Part shown: positions 37,801 to 46,349 of the stretch, one piece after another
Position numbering within the stretch: the first letter of the stretch is position 1
Layout: each line of letters begins with the position of its first letter
DNA from: Flavobacterium aquatile LMG 4008 = ATCC 11947
GTDB lineage: Bacteria > Bacteroidota > Bacteroidia > Flavobacteriales > Flavobacteriaceae
Direction: 5' to 3'
Assembly (NCBI RefSeq): GCF_000757385.1
Contig: NZ_JRHH01000001.1
Span: forward strand, 372,001-436,000
Length of the DNA stretch: 64,000 bases
The notes under the pieces: model-generated
Databases searched by the model: none
Seen by the model: only the letters and a program-made list of their open reading frames with translations
Told to the model about the DNA's origin: nothing
Translations under genes and position numbers: made by a program

Positions 37801-38278
37801 TACTGCAACTGACGTTGTACCATTAGGATTCAAAACAGAAACTGCTGGAGATTATTCAATTTCAATCTTTGATAAAGACGGTTTGTTTGCAAATAATGGA
37901 CAGATTATTTACTTAAGAGATAACCTTACAAATAGCATTCAAAACTTAAATTCTGGTGCATACAACTTTACATCACAAGTCGGAGTTTTCAATGGAAGAT
38001 TTGATGTGATTTATCAAAATGCATTAAGCACAGATGTTGTAGATTTCACATCAAATAATGTTTCTATCTACAATCAAAATAATGTATTAAATATTAATTC
38101 TGGAAATAACACAATGAGTACTGTAAAAGTATATGATGTTTTGGGTAGACTTTTAGCTCAAAGTAACAAAATTAACGCTTCACAAACTCAAATTAATATA
38201 CCAGCAACTAATCAAGCTTTAATAGTGCAAATAACTTCATCTGAAGGAATTGTAGTAGTTAAGAAAGTTGCAAACTAA
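34859..38278 (+). CDS. Secreted multidomain protein with T9SS type A sorting domain
   Basis: A 1139-residue exported protein. The ATG at 34859 gives a regular signal peptide (MKRSLRLHNYLKTFLFLAIF, cleavage after SFGQ); upstream ATGs at 34817 and 34853 are possible. The N-terminal region (about 25-160) resembles a beta-sandwich found in secreted adhesins. Two repeats of about 120 residues follow with FTIENTGSTDLVL and FTIENSGTGDLIV, the choice-of-anchor D-like type. The last 60 or so residues (STVKVYDVLGRLLAQ, GIVVVKKVAN) are the type A C-terminal domain that directs export through the type IX system and attachment. No catalytic motif was recognised; an adhesin or surface-layer role is likely. 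Confidence 0.85.
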   Translation: MKRSLRLHNYLKTFLFLAIFCFNAQMSFGQVNITPIRTDVAGFSAWTDNAVAGSTYVQLLTASSSTISPAMNFDGFTNETLNFKARTFGGSTAAEIILTVSISTDNGDSWTVLGTRTPSNSTLNDQTPFILSSYNGTQVKIRFTVGGTSNTVGVGIDDISITGNVISSGPEINLKYNTTSILDGATPASIPNGTDYGTVATNTDVTRTFTIENTGSTDLVLTAPYVQKSLSTSVFTITQPSLTTIPTGQSTTFSVTFNSAVAGTFDEVIEVLSNDSDEAVYNFAIKAISEIPVSNIIVKGNNIVITVGDTTPSALDNTDFGSAATNSNIVKTFTIENSGTGDLIVDDILMSNAPTSSYVIGGISFPSTIVSNSSTTFTVTFNSALAGTFNDSVLISNNDPTDSTFDFAVTAKAAVLNFSVGDISITALANDAPDGISFVNWVPIPVDAELSLTDNAWNGTSLLLNEETMVWKNNTGNVIPVGTVIYINTVTPSTDLGSVTGVLSGLSTSSENVFIYEGSAASPFFIYGLSNLNWINSGTVTTNNSYLPTALNVVNGNIVTGDFDNVEYSGALAPKDEKSSFSAYKLLVNNPANWTKNNTPFALNSVDFELAAVWETSAWTDGLTPTSLLKTVINDVYTTSANSAFSSKKLTVTTNGNLTINSGTNITVQDEVINNGTLTVESNANLVQVNNVANTGNIAVKRDTNPLMRFDYVMWSTPVDGTQKLLDFSPLTSVSPTIRFYNYDSANNVYTSVSSPSTTEFVNATGYLIRLPFNHPTAPVAWTGTFSGVPNNGPISLSSLTSGLFYATGNPYPSTIDADDFILTNGLTDALYFWRKTNGASGSAYATYTLAGGTAPSPGTLASPSSAIPNGTIQVGQGFIAKATSTSLAFDNTMRSTPNNDNQTFKSASSELPTTVERNRFWLNLSDATQTIGQTMVSYMTGATNGLDAQIDGKYINDSATALTSLIEGQEYAIQGKTLPFTATDVVPLGFKTETAGDYSISIFDKDGLFANNGQIIYLRDNLTNSIQNLNSGAYNFTSQVGVFNGRFDVIYQNALSTDVVDFTSNNVSIYNQNNVLNINSGNNTMSTVKVYDVLGRLLAQSNKINASQTQINIPATNQALIVQITSSEGIVVVKKVAN

Positions 38279-38302
38279 TAGGAATTAATTTTTCAAATTA
38301 AT

Positions 38303-38334
38303 AAAGCCATTCTTTTTAGGATGGCTTTTTTCTT
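38303..38334 (+). terminator. Intrinsic terminator
   Basis: AAAGCCAT (38303-38310) pairs with ATGGCTTT (38321-38328), followed by a T tract. Closes the T9SS gene. Confidence 0.85.
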
Positions 38335-38556
38335 TTTAATAGGTTTCGTAAAACAAACCTAATAAATCAAATCAGTTAATAATTGCACTTTGGCATTGTT
38401 TTTATTTTATGTAAACTTTATTGCTACGTACAATCAAAGAACTCAACTTAACATTAGATAAACAGTAGATTTAGAAGATTAATGGTAACTTAAAGTTGGT
38501 TTAACGATTATTAGGGTGTTTTGTCGAAAATATTTTACACGCTGTTATTTTGGGTG

Positions 38557-38564
38557 TAGTTTTG
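38557..38564 (+). promoter_or_regulatory. Possible -7 promoter element of the 124-residue protein gene
   Basis: TAGTTTTG matches TAnnTTTG, 25 bases before the ATG at 38590. No TTG at proper spacing. The rest of the 38335-38589 spacer is plain A/T-rich DNA. Confidence 0.45.
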
Positions 38565-38589
38565 ACCCAGAAATAACAACAAAAATAAA

Positions 38590-38964
38590 ATGATCACTCA
38601 AAACAATACTTCTATCAAATTCACAACCGAAAGCAGAAACAGACTTTTGTTTTTTGTTTTTTTGTTTTTATTGTCAAGTATTGGAATGTTTGGTCAATCA
38701 AATGTTGATTCTTTAGAAATTAAAACAACTACAGAAATAATTGTTTCAAAAGAAAATAAAATTACTTCTGTAGAATCTCAAATTGAATTTGTAAGCTGGT
38801 TTATGGGAACTAAACAATCTCAAATGATTGATTCAAAATCAAATCAGAATTCATCTAAAGTGGTAACGAAAAAACAAATCTTATTCCTAGGAATCACACC
38901 AAATAAAGTTTTATACAGAACTTTTATGAAAAAAGTTAGCAGTCAGAATAGTGCAATTGTATAG
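38590..38964 (+). CDS. Small secreted or membrane-anchored protein of unknown function
   Basis: A 124-residue protein with an N-terminal hydrophobic segment (RLLFFVFLFLLSSIGMFGQ, about 18-36), either a signal peptide or an anchor. The mature part contains FVSWFMGTKQSQ and a basic stretch VVTKKQILFLGI. I associate this pattern with uncharacterised flavobacterial proteins but know of no function. Isolated between two terminators. Confidence 0.7.
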   Translation: MITQNNTSIKFTTESRNRLLFFVFLFLLSSIGMFGQSNVDSLEIKTTTEIIVSKENKITSVESQIEFVSWFMGTKQSQMIDSKSNQNSSKVVTKKQILFLGITPNKVLYRTFMKKVSSQNSAIV

Positions 38965-38998
38965 ATTAGTTAATATATAATTCGGTTAGTTTAAAAAT

Positions 38999-39030
38999 AA
39001 AAAATCCTCTCAATTTGAGAGGATTTTTTT
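38999..39030 (+). terminator. Intrinsic terminator
   Basis: AAAATCCTCTC and GAGAGGATTTT form a stem around AATTT, with a T tract on the plus strand and an A tract opposite. Confidence 0.85.
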
Positions 39031-39046
39031 ATGTGTAAAGTATAAA

Positions 39047-39274
39047 TTATGCCTTTCTACTTCTTTTTTGCATTGTATAAACTGCAAATAATACACCTAT
39101 TATTAGAAGGTAAATTAGTTTAGAATCTACTGAAGCTGGTTGTGGGTCTGAAGTGTCTTCTAATGGAATTTCTCCTCCACCAGTATCAGTTTCATCATTT
39201 GGACCTTGAGCAAAAACAATAAAATCCGATAAAAGGAAAAATCCTAACAAGTATAATTTAAATATCTTTTTCAT
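39047..39274 (-). CDS. Small secreted protein with C-terminal membrane anchor
   Basis: A 75-residue protein: signal peptide MKKIFKLYLLGFFLLSDFIVFA, then an acidic glycine- and proline-containing linker (GPNDETDTGGGEIPLEDTSDPQ), a hydrophobic segment LIYLLIIGVLFAVYTM and a basic tail QKRSRKA. The tripartite hydrophobic-plus-basic tail resembles sorting or anchoring signals. Function unknown. A -7 element on the minus strand at 39296-39303 suits this start. Confidence 0.75.
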   Translation of the reverse strand: MKKIFKLYLLGFFLLSDFIVFAQGPNDETDTGGGEIPLEDTSDPQPASVDSKLIYLLIIGVLFAVYTMQKRSRKA

Positions 39275-39295
39275 AAATGAGGTTTAATTAAAGTT

Positions 39296-39303
39296 CAAAT
39301 GTA
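39296..39303 (-). promoter_or_regulatory. Possible -7 promoter element of the 75-residue protein gene
   Basis: Minus strand TACATTTG matches TAnnTTTG, 21 bases before the ATG at 39274. No -33 TTG seen. Confidence 0.45.
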
Positions 39304-39387
39304 AAATATTTTTTTTACATAAATGTTTTTAAATTGTTATTATTTATGATAATGTGTATTAATTTATCGTTTATTGACATGTTTTTT

Positions 39388-40977
39388 TTAATTAAACTCA
39401 GAAGTAAAGAATAATTTCACGCTTGGATATTTACTTTGTGTCATTTGAATTGTAAAATCGGAATCGGCTAAAAATACCAATTGTCCGTATTTATCATGAG
39501 CTAAAAATTTCTGTTTTACTCTTTTAAACTCTTTAAATTCCTCACTTTTTGCATCATCTGGTTTAACCCAACACGCCTTGTGTACTGGGAAATTTTCATA
39601 GGTACATTTTGCGCCATATTCGTGCTCCAATCGATATTGAATAACTTCATATTGTAATGCGCCAACTGTTCCAATAACTTTTCTATTATTCATTTCAAGT
39701 GTAAAAAGCTGCGCTACGCCTTCATCCATTAATTGATCGACACCTTTTTCAAGTTGTTTTGCTTTCATTGGATCGGCATTATTGATGTATCTAAAATGCT
39801 CTGGTGAGAAACTCGGAATTCCTTTAAAATTCATGTTTTCTCCTTCAGTTAATGTATCTCCAATTTTAAAATTTCCAGTATCATGAAGTCCTACAATATC
39901 ACCTGGATATGAAATATCAACAATTTCTTTCTTTTCTGCAAAAAATGCATTCGGACTAGAAAATTTCAAACTTTTTCCTAATCTAACGTGTAAGTAGGGT
40001 TTATTACGTTCAAATGTTCCTGAAACAATTTTAATAAAAGCCAATCTATCACGGTGCTTTGGATCCATATTAGCATGAATTTTAAACACAAATCCAGATA
40101 ATTTTTCCTCTTCAGGTTTTACTAATCGTGTATCGGAGTCTTTTGGTCGCGGCGTTGGAGCAATTTCAACAAAGCAGTCAAGTAATTCTCTAACACCAAA
40201 ATTATTCAATGCCGAACCAAAGAAAACTGGTTGTAAGTCACCATTTAAGTATTGTTCTCTATCAAATTTTGGATAAACTTCGTCAATTAATTCTAATTCT
40301 TCTCTTAGTTTAGTTGCAGGCTTTTCTTTGATTAATTTCTCCAATTCGGGACTATTAATATCAGAAATTGCTATAGTATCTTCGATGTTTTTTCGGCTAT
40401 CACCACTAAAAAGATTGATGTTTTGTTCCCAAATGTTATAAATTCCTTGAAAATCATAACCCATTCCAATAGGAAAACTTAGCGGGGTAACATGTAAACC
40501 CAATTTTTTCTCTACTTCATCCATTAAATCAAAGGCATCTTTCCCTTCACGATCTAATTTATTAATGAAAACAATTATCGGAATTTTTCGCATTCTACAA
40601 ACGGCGACCAATTTCTCCGTTTGTTCCTCAACACCTTTTGCAACGTCAATAACCACAATTACACTGTCAACAGCTGTTAATGTTCTAAAAGTGTCTTCGG
40701 CAAAATCCTTGTGACCAGGCGTATCTAAAATATTGATTTTTTTGTCCTTATAAATAAACGCAAGAACAGATGTAGCAACCGAAATTCCTCTTTGGCGTTC
40801 AATTTCCATAAAGTCACTCGTTGCACCTTTCTTAATTTTATTATTTTTAACTGCACCAGCTTCTTGAATCGCTCCTCCAAAAAGAAGTAATTTTTCTGTT
40901 AAAGTGGTCTTTCCAGCATCTGGATGCGAAATGATTCCAAATGTTCTTCGTCGTTGTATTTCTTTTAAAAAACTCAT
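39388..40977 (-). CDS. prfC: Peptide chain release factor 3
   Basis: GTPase that recycles release factors 1 and 2 from the ribosome after termination. The 529-residue protein has HPDAGKTTLTEKL (P-loop, 18-30), the G3 motif DTPGHKDFAEDT, NKLDREG, and domains II-III with MEIERQRGISV early. This combination distinguishes RF3 from EF-G. Normal length. A -7 element lies at 40996-41003. Confidence 0.96.
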   Translation of the reverse strand: MSFLKEIQRRRTFGIISHPDAGKTTLTEKLLLFGGAIQEAGAVKNNKIKKGATSDFMEIERQRGISVATSVLAFIYKDKKINILDTPGHKDFAEDTFRTLTAVDSVIVVIDVAKGVEEQTEKLVAVCRMRKIPIIVFINKLDREGKDAFDLMDEVEKKLGLHVTPLSFPIGMGYDFQGIYNIWEQNINLFSGDSRKNIEDTIAISDINSPELEKLIKEKPATKLREELELIDEVYPKFDREQYLNGDLQPVFFGSALNNFGVRELLDCFVEIAPTPRPKDSDTRLVKPEEEKLSGFVFKIHANMDPKHRDRLAFIKIVSGTFERNKPYLHVRLGKSLKFSSPNAFFAEKKEIVDISYPGDIVGLHDTGNFKIGDTLTEGENMNFKGIPSFSPEHFRYINNADPMKAKQLEKGVDQLMDEGVAQLFTLEMNNRKVIGTVGALQYEVIQYRLEHEYGAKCTYENFPVHKACWVKPDDAKSEEFKEFKRVKQKFLAHDKYGQLVFLADSDFTIQMTQSKYPSVKLFFTSEFN

Positions 40978-40995
40978 ATCTTAATTAATGGACTG

Positions 40996-41003
40996 CAAAA
41001 ATA
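40996..41003 (-). promoter_or_regulatory. -7 promoter element of prfC
   Basis: Minus strand TATTTTTG followed by CA, 18 bases before the ATG at 40977. The nearest TTG upstream is at 25 bases, just outside the usual spacing. Confidence 0.5.
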
Positions 41004-41099
41004 CTATTAATTAGCAAAATAACTAATTCAAATAAGCATTCTCTGTAAAGTAAGGCGTTTTATTTGTTAATAAATTTTTGTTAATAGTACATCCTAAAC

Positions 41100-41129
41100 T
41101 TGTTTAATAACAACGAATTGTTACTTTTG
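41100..41129 (+). promoter_or_regulatory. Promoter of the prolyl-isomerase operon
   Basis: TTG (41100-41102), 19-base spacer, TACTTTTG (41122-41129). Full consensus match; about 40 bases before the ATG. Confidence 0.75.
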
Positions 41130-41170
41130 TTGATTGTAATTACCGAAGATTTTTAATATAATTATAACAG

Positions 41171-43132
41171 ATGAAAAAAGTGTTTTTAGGATTATTGCTA
41201 GCATTAAATTTTGTGTCTTATGCGCAAAATAATCCAAAAGAAGTTTTATTTACAATTGATGATAAACCGTATTATACCGACGAGTTTGAAAGAGTTTACA
41301 AGAAAAACTTAGATTTGGTTAAGGATGAATCACAAAAAGATTTAAATCAATACTTAGAATTATTTGTAGGTTATAAATTGAAAGTTAACAAAGCCAATAA
41401 AATTGGTCTTCAAAATAACGTTCAATACCAAAACGAATTAAGAAGCTACAGAAATCAACTGTCTAAAAATTACACTTCCGATTCTAAAGTTACTTCTGCA
41501 TTAATTAAAGAAGGTCATGATAGGTTGCAAAAAGAAATTAGAGCTTCTCATATATTGATTATGGTGGATGAAAATGCATCGCCAGAAGATACTTTAATAG
41601 CCTACAAACAAGCTCAAGAAATTAGAAATAAAGCTATTGCTGGTCAAGACTTTGGAAAATTAGCTCAAGAATTTTCTCAAGATCCATCAGCTAAAGAAAA
41701 TCTTGGTGATTTAGGATATTTTTCTAGTTTTAGAATGGTTTATGCTTTTGAAACAGCAGCTTACAATACCCCAAAAGGTCAAATTTCAAAGCCTATCAGA
41801 ACTCGTTTTGGATACCACATTATTAAAGTTAATGACGTAAGATCGAATAGAGGTGAAGTTGCCGTGGCACACATAATGCTTATGAATAATAAAGAAGGTG
41901 CAACGCCACAAAGCATTAAAAGCAATATTAATGATATTTATAAAAAGCTTCAGCAAGGCGAAAGTTTTGAAGAATTAGCAAAACAATTTTCAGAAGATAA
42001 ATCATCATCTACAAAAGGTGGAGTTTTAAACAAATTTGGATCAGGACAATTGAGTTCACAAGAATTTGAAGATGTTGCCTTTTCTCTAACAAAAGAGAAT
42101 CCAATTTCGCAACCATTTCAATCGCAGTTTGGATGGCATATTGTTAAGTTAATTGATAAATTTCCTATAAAAGGATTAGAAGATTCGAAAGCCGAATTAG
42201 AAAATAAAATCGCAAAAGACGATCGTTCTAGATTGATTACGAATTCATTAACCGAAAAATTAAGAAAAAAATACAAAGTTAAACGTGACGATAAAGTATA
42301 TGCTTCTGTTTCCAAATTAGTTACAAATGATTTCTACGAAGGGAAATGGGAAACACCAGAAAACACTAAAGATTATAGTACTTCTACATTATTTACTTTA
42401 GATAAAAAACCAGTTACTGCAGATCAATTTTTAGTTTTTATCAAATCGCAACAAAAATCTGGAATTGCTACAAAACCAGTTTCTAAATTAGTTGATGTTT
42501 TGTATGCCAAATATGTTGATGAACAATTGAATACCTATTATAATAGTAATCTAGAAGATGAGTTTCCAGAATTTGGAGCTGTTGTTGAAGAATATAGAGA
42601 CGGTTTGCTTTTATTCGATTTAATGGAAAAAGAAATCTGGGAACGTTCTAAAACAGATACATTAGGTTTAAAAGCATTTTATGAAACTCAAAAAGATAAA
42701 CATAAATGGAAAACTAGACTTGATGTAACTACAGCATCATCAACTAAACAAGATGTTATTAAAAAAGCACTTGCCATGATGAAAAAAGGAAATACAGCAG
42801 ATGCAATTAAAGGAAAACTAAATACAAAAGACGTTGTAAACGTCATGATTAGTGATGCTTTATTAGAATATGATGCACCAACATTACCAAAAGGAACTAA
42901 AGCAGAAGTTGGTTTTTCTGAAATTATAAAACAAGGTGATTATTATTTTGTGACCAATGTTAAAAAAGTACTTCCAGAAGCTAACAAATCATTTGAAGAA
43001 GCTAAAGGTAAAATAGTTAACGAATACCAACAATATTTAGAACAAAATTGGGTTAATGAATTGAGAAAAGAATTTCAAGTGAAAATTAACAAAGATGTTT
43101 TCGAAAAAGTAAAAAATAAATTAGCAAACTAA
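41171..43132 (+). CDS. Periplasmic peptidyl-prolyl isomerase with two parvulin domains
   Basis: Folding factor or chaperone for exported proteins. The 653-residue protein has a signal peptide (MKKVFLGLLLALNFVSYAQ), an N-terminal chaperone-like helical part, and two parvulin domains: about 124-222 (RASHILIMVD ... GYHIIKV) and about 232-328 (VAHIMLMNN ... GWHIVKL). The remaining 320 residues form a second helical region. Starts a three-gene operon with a SurA-like gene 31 bases downstream and a MoxR ATPase. A promoter at 41100-41129 fits. Confidence 0.88.
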   Translation: MKKVFLGLLLALNFVSYAQNNPKEVLFTIDDKPYYTDEFERVYKKNLDLVKDESQKDLNQYLELFVGYKLKVNKANKIGLQNNVQYQNELRSYRNQLSKNYTSDSKVTSALIKEGHDRLQKEIRASHILIMVDENASPEDTLIAYKQAQEIRNKAIAGQDFGKLAQEFSQDPSAKENLGDLGYFSSFRMVYAFETAAYNTPKGQISKPIRTRFGYHIIKVNDVRSNRGEVAVAHIMLMNNKEGATPQSIKSNINDIYKKLQQGESFEELAKQFSEDKSSSTKGGVLNKFGSGQLSSQEFEDVAFSLTKENPISQPFQSQFGWHIVKLIDKFPIKGLEDSKAELENKIAKDDRSRLITNSLTEKLRKKYKVKRDDKVYASVSKLVTNDFYEGKWETPENTKDYSTSTLFTLDKKPVTADQFLVFIKSQQKSGIATKPVSKLVDVLYAKYVDEQLNTYYNSNLEDEFPEFGAVVEEYRDGLLLFDLMEKEIWERSKTDTLGLKAFYETQKDKHKWKTRLDVTTASSTKQDVIKKALAMMKKGNTADAIKGKLNTKDVVNVMISDALLEYDAPTLPKGTKAEVGFSEIIKQGDYYFVTNVKKVLPEANKSFEEAKGKIVNEYQQYLEQNWVNELRKEFQVKINKDVFEKVKNKLAN

Positions 43133-43163
43133 ACATAGAATTACAAATTATATCAATAAAACA

Positions 43164-44576
43164 ATGAAAATCATCAAATTAAAATATATTTTAACGCTAT
43201 TATCATTTCTAACTGCTGGATTTTATGCCAATGCACAAGAGATAATTGTAGATTCGGTTAAAGTAAAAGAGAAAGTAGTTCAGTCGGGAAATAGACAAAA
43301 AATTGACGGTATTATTGCTACTGTTGGGGATTATATTGTTTTAGATTCAGATATTGATAAGGCATTTCTTGAAATTTCAAGTCAAGGTAACTCTGTAAAA
43401 GATATCACAAGATGTCAAATACTTGGTAAACTGCTTGAAGATAAATTATATGCACATCAAGCTATTCAAGATTCCATTGTTGTAAAAGATGAGGAAATTA
43501 GAGATAAAATGAGCCAACAATTGGAATACATGGTAGAACAATTGGGTTCAATGGAAAAAGTAGTTAAATATTTTAAAAAGAACAGTGAAGAAGATTTTAG
43601 AACAGAATTATTCGACATTTTAAAGCAACAAAGATTAGCTGATGAAATGAGAAGAAAAATTATTGACGAAATTCAAATTAGCCCAGAAGAAACAAGAGTT
43701 TTCTATAAATCTATTCCAGAAATGGAACGACCAGTTTTTGGTGCTGAACTTGAAATTGCTCAAATTGTGATTGTTCCAAAAGTCTCTGAAACAGAAAAGC
43801 AACGAGTAATTAACAAGCTCAAGGAAATTAAGAAAGAAGTTGAAGATGGAGCAAGTTTTAAAACTAGAGCTGTCATTTACACAGATGATAGAGCTTCAGC
43901 GCCAAAAGGTGGAGCTTATACAATTAATAAGAAAACAGGTTTCGTAAAAGAATTTAAAGACGTTGCTTTCTCTATGCAAGAAGGAGAAATCTCTGAGCCA
44001 TTTGAAACTGAATTTGGTTATCATATCATTTATTTAGAGAAAATTAAAGGTCAAGATTTAGAGTTGAGACATATTTTAATGATGCCAAAAGTATCTGAAG
44101 AAGATTTGAGTGAAGCTAGAGGAAAAGCACTTTTACTTAAGAAAAGAATTGAAGATAAAGAAATTACTTTCGCAGATGCAGCACGACAATTTTCTGAAGA
44201 AAAAGAAACTAGAGCTAACGGTGGAACATTAATAAATCCAAAAACTCAAGACACTCATTTTGAGTTGACTAAAATGGATCCCGAATTATATGGTCACGTT
44301 TCAAATCTAAAAGACAATGAAATCTCTGAGCCAATTCTTGAGGAAGATCCGCGTACGGGTAAAAAAATCAAACTTATCATGGTAACGAATAGAATTAACG
44401 AACACGTTGCCGATTATAGTAAAGATTACACTAAAATTAAAGATTTAGCGCTTAAAGAAAAACAAATCAAAGCCATCACAAAATGGACTAATGAGAAAAT
44501 TAAAGAATCTTACATTAGCATTGGTGACGATTACAAAGGTTGTGAATTTACTAGTGATTGGTTAAAAAAACAATAG
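43164..44576 (+). CDS. SurA-like periplasmic peptidyl-prolyl isomerase
   Basis: A 470-residue SurA-type chaperone for outer-membrane proteins: signal peptide (1-24), SurA N-terminal domain (IDGIIATVGDYIVLDSDIDKA, about 48-68), then two parvulin modules (ELEIAQIVIVPK at about 193 and LRHILMMPK at about 303). It follows the larger isomerase, and together they probably serve outer-membrane protein folding. Confidence 0.88.
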   Translation: MKIIKLKYILTLLSFLTAGFYANAQEIIVDSVKVKEKVVQSGNRQKIDGIIATVGDYIVLDSDIDKAFLEISSQGNSVKDITRCQILGKLLEDKLYAHQAIQDSIVVKDEEIRDKMSQQLEYMVEQLGSMEKVVKYFKKNSEEDFRTELFDILKQQRLADEMRRKIIDEIQISPEETRVFYKSIPEMERPVFGAELEIAQIVIVPKVSETEKQRVINKLKEIKKEVEDGASFKTRAVIYTDDRASAPKGGAYTINKKTGFVKEFKDVAFSMQEGEISEPFETEFGYHIIYLEKIKGQDLELRHILMMPKVSEEDLSEARGKALLLKKRIEDKEITFADAARQFSEEKETRANGGTLINPKTQDTHFELTKMDPELYGHVSNLKDNEISEPILEEDPRTGKKIKLIMVTNRINEHVADYSKDYTKIKDLALKEKQIKAITKWTNEKIKESYISIGDDYKGCEFTSDWLKKQ

Positions 44577-44618
44577 TAGAATTATCTCTAAAATTTAATA
44601 TCTAATATCTAAAATTAA

Positions 44619-45572
44619 ATGTCAGACGTAACAGCGATACAGAATTTAGTTCAAAAAAGAATCGAACTTAAAAAAGAAATTTCAAAGATAATTGTAGGTC
44701 AAGATGTAGTTATTGATCAAATTTTATTAAGTATTTTTTCTGGTGGACACGCACTTTTAGTTGGTGTTCCTGGTTTGGCAAAAACATTAATGGTAAATAC
44801 TATTGCGCAAGCTTTAGGATTAGATTTTAAACGAATTCAGTTCACACCCGATTTGATGCCTTCGGATATTTTAGGAAGTGAAATTTTAAACGAAAACCGA
44901 GAATTCAAATTTATAAAAGGACCAATATTTTCAAATATTATCCTTGCCGATGAGATTAACAGAACGCCACCAAAAACGCAAGCTGCATTACTTGAAGCCA
45001 TGCAAGAACGAGCTGTTACAATTGCTGGTCAAAATTATAAATTAGACTTACCTTACTTTGTTTTAGCAACGCAAAACCCAATTGAGCAAGAAGGAACATA
45101 TCCGTTGCCAGAAGCACAATTAGACCGTTTTATGTTTGCTATAAAACTAGATTATCCTTCATTTTCTGAAGAAGTTGACGTTGTAAAAAATACAACTTCT
45201 GATGCAAAACCAACAATAAATCCACTTTTTACAGCGCAAGAAATTATCGATTTTCAACACTTACTTCGTCGTATTCCTGTTGCCGATAATGTTATTGAAT
45301 ATGCAGTGACTCTAGTTAGTAAAACTCGACCAAACAATCCGCTTTCTAATGAGTACGTAAAAAACTATTTAGATTGGGGTGCAGGTCCAAGAGCTTCACA
45401 AAATTTAATTTTGGCAGCCAAAGCTAACGCCGCATTCAACGGGAAATTCTCACCAGATATAGAAGATGTAAAAGCTGTTGCAACCGGAATTCTATGTCAC
45501 AGAATCATTAAAAATTACAAAGCCGACGCTGAAGGAATTACAGAAGAAATGATTATTGATAAATTATTGTAA
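44619..45572 (+). CDS. MoxR-family AAA+ ATPase
   Basis: A 317-residue MoxR ATPase: Walker A GVPGLAKT (49-56), Walker B IILADEINRTPP (about 107-118), sensor region ATQNPIEQEGTYPLPEAQLDRF. MoxR proteins usually work with a VWA or DUF58 partner, which is not in the window. It lies 42 bases after the SurA-like gene. Its target is unknown; a maturation role linked to envelope complexes is likely. Confidence 0.9.
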   Translation: MSDVTAIQNLVQKRIELKKEISKIIVGQDVVIDQILLSIFSGGHALLVGVPGLAKTLMVNTIAQALGLDFKRIQFTPDLMPSDILGSEILNENREFKFIKGPIFSNIILADEINRTPPKTQAALLEAMQERAVTIAGQNYKLDLPYFVLATQNPIEQEGTYPLPEAQLDRFMFAIKLDYPSFSEEVDVVKNTTSDAKPTINPLFTAQEIIDFQHLLRRIPVADNVIEYAVTLVSKTRPNNPLSNEYVKNYLDWGAGPRASQNLILAAKANAAFNGKFSPDIEDVKAVATGILCHRIIKNYKADAEGITEEMIIDKLL

Positions 45573-45594
45573 AAGATAATTTCAAATATATTTG

Positions 45595-45629
45595 AAACCT
45601 AACTTGTGTTGAACTTGTTAGGTTTTTTT
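45595..45629 (+). terminator. Intrinsic terminator of the isomerase-moxR operon
   Basis: AAACCTAAC (45595-45603) and GTTAGGTTT (45617-45625), then T tract to 45629. Confidence 0.9.
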
Positions 45630-45693
45630 GTTTAAAATTGAATTGATATACTAAAAAAATAATTTATTCGTTAACTAATAAAACAAACTAATC

Positions 45694-46044
45694 ATGAAAA
45701 AATACTTACTATTACTTCCAGAATTTTTTATCATTGCATTATCAATTTATTGGTTTTTAGAAAATTATATGAGCTCTGGGCATATCAATTATTTTGCAAT
45801 AGCTGTTTTTGTAATTGTAGCTCTTCAAATTTTTCTGAAAAATAAAATAGTTGGAATTATGCTGGGTTCCATACTTTTCTTTTTCGGATTATATATGGTT
45901 TTGGCCGTTCTATCTGAGTTTACAAAATTTACAACAATTGATTATTCTACTATAAAATTAATATCAGTAGGCTTTTTAATCTGTTTTGTACTAATTTCTT
46001 CTTCTATCGGAATGTTTTATAAATCAGTCTCAAAAGCATTTTAG
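45694..46044 (+). CDS. Small multi-pass membrane protein, unknown function
   Basis: A 116-residue protein made almost entirely of hydrophobic segments, four predicted spans (about 3-22, 32-50, 52-74, 88-110). No motif I recognise. Isolated after a terminator. Confidence 0.7.
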   Translation: MKKYLLLLPEFFIIALSIYWFLENYMSSGHINYFAIAVFVIVALQIFLKNKIVGIMLGSILFFFGLYMVLAVLSEFTKFTTIDYSTIKLISVGFLICFVLISSSIGMFYKSVSKAF

Positions 46045-46349
46045 ATTTTAATCCTAAATTGTTTTAGTAATTATTGTCCTTATTTTTAACTTGAATGGTC
46101 TATTTTACCCTAATTTAGAAACGTTCTTTGGTGCGATTTAGTTTGCTATATTTCGAATATGACAAAAAAAAGTTTTTTAATTAACAATTAATCAAAATTT
46201 TCACTAAAATTTGATTTTTATTTAATAATAAGTAGTCATATTAGTGATTTGGCAATAATAATCTTTTGAAACATAGGTTTTATTAAATATTTTTTAATTA
46301 TCATTAATTTGATTAAATTTGCACTGCAAACAAATAAACCTATTTTATT
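46045..46349 (+). other. 305-base intergenic region before aconitase
   Basis: A/T-rich DNA without a credible ORF or hairpin. The only signal seen is the aconitase -7 promoter element near its end. Confidence 0.5.
46314..46321 (+). promoter_or_regulatory. -7 promoter element of aconitase
   Basis: TAAATTTG followed by CA, 28 bases before the ATG at 46350. No suitable -33 TTG. Confidence 0.5.
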